A stretch of DNA of 41,478 nucleotides from positions 1 through 41,478 of the IMG/VR virus record IMGVR_UViG_3300032132_000017. One strand, 5' to 3'. The number at the start of each line of letters is the position of its first letter. Positions within the stretch are counted from its first letter, which is position 1. The DNA comes from a virus. The notes under the pieces are model-generated. The model did not search any database. It worked only from the letters and a program-made list of their open reading frames with translations, and was not told the origin of the DNA. Positions 38,839 to 41,478 of the stretch are shown piece after piece. The translations under genes and the position numbers were made by a program.

Positions 38839-39068
38839 TATTCTGCTCCTTCATCTTTGATCTGAGCTAGTGCTGACAGGCAGGTCTCATAGGCTGCTAC
38901 CCAGGCGCTGTCCCAATCTCGGTACCATTTGTTCCGACGCTGAGGCACATACCAAGCATGTATGTCCCTAGCTAGTGTCAGTGCCTCTACTGGCGTCATC
39001 TGGGCAATGGCGCTTGGTATAGAGGTTGGGCATGGGTTAGCCTGCTTGCTATCGATTCGGCCCCTCAT
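38838..39068 (-). CDS. 76-aa hypothetical early protein
   Basis: ATG 39068 overlaps the upstream stop (TAATG) and is preceded by GGGGGCAGAA. A disordered N-terminus is followed by two helices (MTPVEALTLARDIHAWYV, then WDSAWVAAYETCLSALAQI). Unrecognised. The sequence at its 3' end (GGAGCAGAATAATG) is nearly the same as that at its own start, so successive genes share a junction sequence. Confidence 0.6.
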   Translation of the reverse strand: MRGRIDSKQANPCPTSIPSAIAQMTPVEALTLARDIHAWYVPQRRNKWYRDWDSAWVAAYETCLSALAQIKDEGAE

Positions 39069-39241
39069 TATTCTGCCCCCTGGTGTTTGATTGCCACCCG
39101 CCCTGTGTTGCTCTCCATGACCGGCACCATGCCAGCCAGCACCTGGCCCATGCCATCTGGCCGGTACTCCCGGTTGTCCTGCTCTGCGGATGGCTGGCTC
39201 ACCTCGTCCATGATCGACTCCAGGCTGTACTGTGGTTCCAT
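39068..39241 (-). CDS. 57-aa hypothetical early protein
   Basis: ATG 39241 is chosen because GAGAGGGAC lies just upstream; the frame is open further but passes through the hairpin element at 39264-39330 without an RBS. Acidic N-terminus (YSLESIMDEVSQPSAEQD), then GMGQVLAGMVPVM. Unrecognised. Confidence 0.55.
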   Translation of the reverse strand: MEPQYSLESIMDEVSQPSAEQDNREYRPDGMGQVLAGMVPVMESNTGRVAIKHQGAE

Positions 39242-39263
39242 GATGTCCCTCTCGCAGTTAATC

Positions 39264-39330
39264 TGGCCTTGTTGGCCGTCTGCCAGGGTAGCTGGAACCG
39301 TAGCTCCAGCCACCTATGGCAGGGGTCAAC
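39264..39330 (-). promoter_or_regulatory. Intergenic hairpin element (copy B)
   Basis: 67 bp filling the gap from the stop of the upstream gene toward the RBS of the next. On the - strand: GTTGACC, TGCC, AGGTGG, then a 10-bp stem GGTGGCTGGA / TCCAGCTACC with loop GCTACGGT (39287-39314), then the 12-mer CCAACAAGGCCA. The single G-U pair is stable only in - strand RNA, matching the direction of transcription. Homologous to 40156-40222 and 39793-39844. Confidence 0.75.
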
Positions 39331-39740
39331 TATTCGCCGTGGGGGAAATCGGGGCACCCCTGGTACCAGCACCCCTGTGGCTTCCCGGCATCGGGGCAGT
39401 CCCGCCCGCACCAGGGGCATCCACCGTCCTGATCCCGTGGGTCCTTGCTGGTGTCGATTTCAAGGCCACGGGCACCCCACTCGTCCACCGTGTGCCCAGC
39501 GGGGCTGTACTCTCCCACGTCCCCCAGGACATCAGTCACCAGGCCGAATGAGCGCCACCGCTGTGGTGTGTACCCGCCCAACTGCACGATGGCCGTGAAG
39601 GGTATGCTCTCGAACCTCCTGCCCGTGGGGTAGTCCCAGATGGCCTCGATCTTGCCGTCATCGTACCGGAGCATGTCCCTCATGTACTCCGCTGGTGTGG
39701 ACCGGAATGCCGCTGTGCCTTTGACTCTGATACGTTGCAT
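39330..39740 (-). CDS. 136-aa protein with C-terminal Cys-rich motif
   Basis: ATG 39740 follows AGGAGAGGGAA; upstream in-frame ATGs would cross the hairpin spacer. N-terminal RIRVKGTAAFRS, then a beta/helix region with AEYMRDMLRYDDGKI. The last 25 residues hold six cysteines (CPWCGRDC, then CWYQGC) and a histidine, a likely zinc site. Unrecognised. Confidence 0.65.
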   Translation of the reverse strand: MQRIRVKGTAAFRSTPAEYMRDMLRYDDGKIEAIWDYPTGRRFESIPFTAIVQLGGYTPQRWRSFGLVTDVLGDVGEYSPAGHTVDEWGARGLEIDTSKDPRDQDGGCPWCGRDCPDAGKPQGCWYQGCPDFPHGE

Positions 39741-39766
39741 GTTCCCTCTCCTGGTAGCTGATGTCA

Positions 39767-39844
39767 GTGGGTCCACTGCTGTGGGTCCACCACTGCCCAG
39801 GTGCCAGGAACCGTAGCTCCTGGCACCGGCGGCAGGGGTAGAGC
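39767..39844 (-). promoter_or_regulatory. Intergenic hairpin element (copy C) with GTGGGTCCAC repeats
   Basis: Contains a perfect 10-bp stem GGTGCCAGGA / TCCTGGCACC with loop GCTACGGT (39800-39827, - strand), the same loop as copy B but with compensatory changes in the stem. It is preceded on the - strand by ACCCCTGCC as in copy B. Beside it, two direct copies of GTGGGTCCAC (39767-39776 and 39781-39790). It occupies the gap between the 96-aa and 136-aa genes. Confidence 0.75.
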
Positions 39845-40135
39845 CTAGCTGGTCTCTCTCAGAAACTTGAGCCTCGGTGTGCTGAATGGGCAGGTCTTCC
39901 ATTGGAGCCGCTCTGTTGTCCTGGGCAGGTAGTCCTCATCGTTGAAGTCCACCAGCCTGTCAGTCATGCCATTTATTGAGTCGATGGTGCCCTGTAGCTC
40001 TTGCAGGATCGGCTCATGCTCCTGGCCGAACTCAAAGCCGAGGCGGTGGCAGAGGTTGTCTAGCTCGGTGGCTACCTCTCCCAGCCGGTTGGAGATGCTC
40101 TCGGCCTCTTCTGTGGTTACCTGGATACGTTTCAT
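39845..40135 (-). CDS. 96-aa helical early protein
   Basis: ATG 40135 follows AGGAGAGGGAC. Coiled-coil helices over residues 5-65 (EEAESISNRLGEVATELD, then QELQGTIDSINGMTDRL). No known family. It sits between two copies of the hairpin element. Confidence 0.65.
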   Translation of the reverse strand: MKRIQVTTEEAESISNRLGEVATELDNLCHRLGFEFGQEHEPILQELQGTIDSINGMTDRLVDFNDEDYLPRTTERLQWKTCPFSTPRLKFLRETS

Positions 40136-40155
40136 GTCCCTCTCCTTCTAGCTAG

Positions 40156-40222
40156 TGGCCTTGTTGGTCACTGCCTGGGCAGCACCACCATGCTGGTGGT
40201 GCCACCTGGGGCAATGGTCAAC
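40156..40222 (-). promoter_or_regulatory. Intergenic hairpin element (copy D)
   Basis: Also exactly 67 bp. On the - strand: GTTGACC, TTGCC, AGGTGG, then a 9-bp stem GCACCACCA / TGGTGGTGC with loop GCA (40182-40202), then CCAACAAGGCCA. The flanks match copy B position by position, while the stem sequence differs. It directly abuts the stop of the upstream gene. Confidence 0.75.
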
Positions 40223-40504
40223 CTAGAATGGCAGCCCATCGTCTGGCAGGGTTGGTTCGACTGGGCGGGCTGCTGCTGATTCACCCGCTACGTCATCGTC
40301 CTCATACTGGCCCTCACCAGCAGCTTCACTGAAGTCCTGCACCGTCACGCCGTCCCAGAATGGGTTGGGCACCCAGGTGTCATAATCGGTGAGCAGGTAC
40401 TGCGCCGCTGGGCGAAGGTAGCCCTCTTGTTTGACTGCGGCCTCTTCAAATTCAAAGGGACTCATGCGGTTGAAGTCCATCTCTTCCTGTTCTTGGATGT
40501 TCAT
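40223..40504 (-). CDS. Acidic protein with SSB-like C-terminal tip
   Basis: 93 aa, strongly acidic (QEQEEMDFNRM, then EGQYEDDDVAGES) and ending PDDGLPF. Bacterial and phage SSBs end in DDDIPF-type tips that dock SSB-interacting proteins (exonuclease I, RecO, RecQ and others). No OB-fold is evident, so this may be a tip-only decoy or adaptor rather than an SSB (inference). ATG 40504 has AGGAGA at 7 nt. Confidence 0.6.
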   Translation of the reverse strand: MNIQEQEEMDFNRMSPFEFEEAAVKQEGYLRPAAQYLLTDYDTWVPNPFWDGVTVQDFSEAAGEGQYEDDDVAGESAAARPVEPTLPDDGLPF

Positions 40505-40532
40505 GTCACCATCTCCTGTTATTTGGTTTCAG

Positions 40533-40886
40533 CTACTTGGAATCCCGGTGGAAGGACAGGGCAGAGCCGGTCATAGGCTCCGCATACCACCTGGGCTGGC
40601 CATGCAGGGCGAATGTGGGGCTGCTGCGCTGGTAGGCGTCGGTCAGGCTACCACCTAGCTCCTCGGTCCAGATGTTCCCCGGCCCTGTGGCTATCACTGC
40701 CCACTCATACGGCCCAGCTTCCCAGTACACCGTAGGGCTGTCGCAGTAGGCAGACTCCCTGATGAAAGCGCCCTCGCCCCCTGGCATCTGCTGGATGGCT
40801 CTCAGCACCTGGGCGGCGGCTCCCCTGGCCGTCTTGGCTGTGATCTTGTGCTTGGCCCTTAGTTCCAGTTCCTTGACTGTGGTCAT
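40533..40886 (-). CDS. 117-aa hypothetical early protein
   Basis: ATG 40886 follows AGGAGA. The N-terminal 35 residues form a basic helix (VKELELRAKHKITAKTAR), then a strand-rich region rich in W/Y (YWEAGPYEWAVIATG). Unrecognised. The leaders before this and the next gene share GCTGARACCAAATAA followed by AGGAGA. Confidence 0.6.
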   Translation of the reverse strand: MTTVKELELRAKHKITAKTARGAAAQVLRAIQQMPGGEGAFIRESAYCDSPTVYWEAGPYEWAVIATGPGNIWTEELGGSLTDAYQRSSPTFALHGQPRWYAEPMTGSALSFHRDSK

Positions 40887-40954
40887 TTGCTCTTCTCCTC
40901 TTATTTGGTCTCAGCGATCAACTTGGGAAGTCTGCGATTCCCCGCTCCCCACTA

Positions 40955-40974
40955 AGCTCTTCCCTAGCTCTTCC
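40955..40974. repeat. Tandem AGCTCTTCC repeat, 11-bp period
   Basis: Two copies (40955-40963 and 40966-40974) spanning the stop codon of the 77-aa gene. They share the core GCTCTTMCC and the 11-bp period with the repeat at 38132-38153. Confidence 0.65.
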
Positions 40975-41197
40975 TGGCCGATTTGAGGATGTCCCGCAGG
41001 ATTGGCTTCCATGCCTCTCCCTGTCGCAGCAGGTTGGCGTAGTACTTCTTCTCCTGGACGAACTCGGCCCAGGGCATCCGCTCCCGGCCATGTGCCAGGT
41101 GTTCATCATTCCTCTGCTGGAACTCTTCCCGCCACTGTGCCAGCCTCACCCGCCGCTCCTCGAATTGGTTCCTGTACTCCTGATTATTCTCTTGCAT
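40964..41197 (-). CDS. 77-aa charged helical early protein
   Basis: ATG 41197 is preceded by AGGAGAGACACC; a longer in-frame start crosses the spacer without RBS. Almost wholly helical and charged (QEYRNQFEERRVRLAQW, then EEFQQRNDEHLAHGRERM). Possible DNA or RNA binding from the basic face. Unrecognised. Confidence 0.6.
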   Translation of the reverse strand: MQENNQEYRNQFEERRVRLAQWREEFQQRNDEHLAHGRERMPWAEFVQEKKYYANLLRQGEAWKPILRDILKSARKS

Positions 41198-41226
41198 GGT
41201 GTCTCTCCTGGTGTAAATTTCAGGCC

Positions 41227-41278
41227 TTGACCGGCCATGGCTGGCCACCACCGGAGTGATGGCCAGGGAAGCGGTCAA
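41227..41278 (-). promoter_or_regulatory. Intergenic hairpin element (copy E)
   Basis: Nested inverted repeats: outer TTGACCG / CGGTCAA (41227-41233 and 41272-41278), inner CTGGCCA / TGGCCAG (41241-41247 and 41260-41266). It lies between the stop of the partial gene at the window edge and the leader of the 77-aa gene, like the other copies, and shares the GGTCAA edge. Confidence 0.6.
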
Positions 41279-41280
41279 GT

Positions 41281-41478
41281 CTAGCTGATGTATGCGTGGC
41301 CACCAGCGGTCAACGTCACGCTGTCAGCCTCTGTGATTGGCTCCCCTGTGGCCTTGAGGACAAACGAGCCGCACTTGTACGGGTTGTACGATACCTGCCG
41401 ATCCGGGTGGTGTGGTCCAGCTACCATGGGCACCCGTTCACCCTTGATAAATGCGTGGACGTTTTTCCTCTGCTCCCG
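41281..41478 (-). CDS. Partial hypothetical early protein
   Basis: The 3' end of a gene running off the right edge: 65 codons and a TAG stop. The visible part includes FIKGERVPMVAGPHHPD, then YNPYKCGSFVLKATGE. No start is visible within this window except an internal ATG at about 41427. Unrecognised. Confidence 0.55.
   Translation of the reverse strand, partial: REQRKNVHAFIKGERVPMVAGPHHPDRQVSYNPYKCGSFVLKATGEPITEADSVTLTAGGHAYIS

Noticed and set aside
38568-41278. TTGACC at the edges of the spacer elements as -35 boxes
   Set aside because: No -10 hexamer lies 16-18 bp downstream in the copies examined; the sites coincide with stem-element edges instead.
38132-41278. CRISPR array from repeated elements in the right end
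   Set aside because: Repeats are separated by coding genes, not by uniform spacers, and no cas genes other than a RecB/Cas4-like nuclease typical of phage recombination operons.

Overview
The window is a contiguous piece of a double-stranded DNA tailed-phage genome, about 58-60% G+C by eye. It is a virion half on the + strand (1-26877) and a replication/regulation half on the - strand (26911-41478), converging on one strong hairpin at 26880-26906. Genes are tightly packed with ATGA/TAATG overlaps and strong AGGAGG-type ribosome binding sites, and three sigma70-like promoters can be proposed, so the host is a bacterium. I cannot name it. There is no tape-measure-length gene after the capsid gene and no recognisable tail tube or sheath. 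Two giant proteins sit between portal and scaffold. This points to a podovirus-like particle with internal ejection proteins (inference). No integrase, endolysin, tRNA or CRISPR array was recognised.

Virion half: small and large terminase, portal, a 79-aa protein, two giant proteins (958 and 1695 aa), scaffold, HK97-type major capsid protein, decoration protein, a run of small probable virion proteins, a 600-aa tail fibre, a membrane/microprotein cluster with holin candidates (20085-21702), an Ig-like protein, a 438-aa tail protein carrying a carbohydrate-binding-like domain, a 751-aa tail protein, and several very small Zn-ribbon or basic proteins before the terminator.

Replication half (read right to left): about a dozen small early genes separated by repeated structured spacers (38.5-41.3 kb), a DUF932 protein with its own promoter and terminator, a chain of micro-genes, a ribbon-helix-helix-like regulator, a DinG/XPD-type Fe-S helicase, a putative ssDNA-binding protein, a RecB/Cas4-like nuclease, a Sak4-like RecA-fold ATPase, an XPF/ERCC4-type nuclease, small Zn proteins, and a 963-aa polymerase. 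The polymerase joins an Fe-S uracil-DNA glycosylase, a 3'-5' exonuclease and a family A polymerase in one chain.

The most unusual items are: (i) a winged-helix-like domain embedded inside the proofreading exonuclease domain of the polymerase; (ii) a family of homologous intergenic hairpin elements, two exactly 67 bp long and two others with the same loop and covarying stems, that fill stop-to-RBS gaps in the early region; (iii) two distant early promoters sharing the same operator-like sequence inside their -35/-10 spacers; (iv) an 84-aa protein repeating the translation-factor-binding face of ribosomal protein L7/L12; (v) a 93-aa acidic protein ending in an SSB-like DDGLPF tip; (vi) about a dozen very small zinc-ribbon-like proteins.
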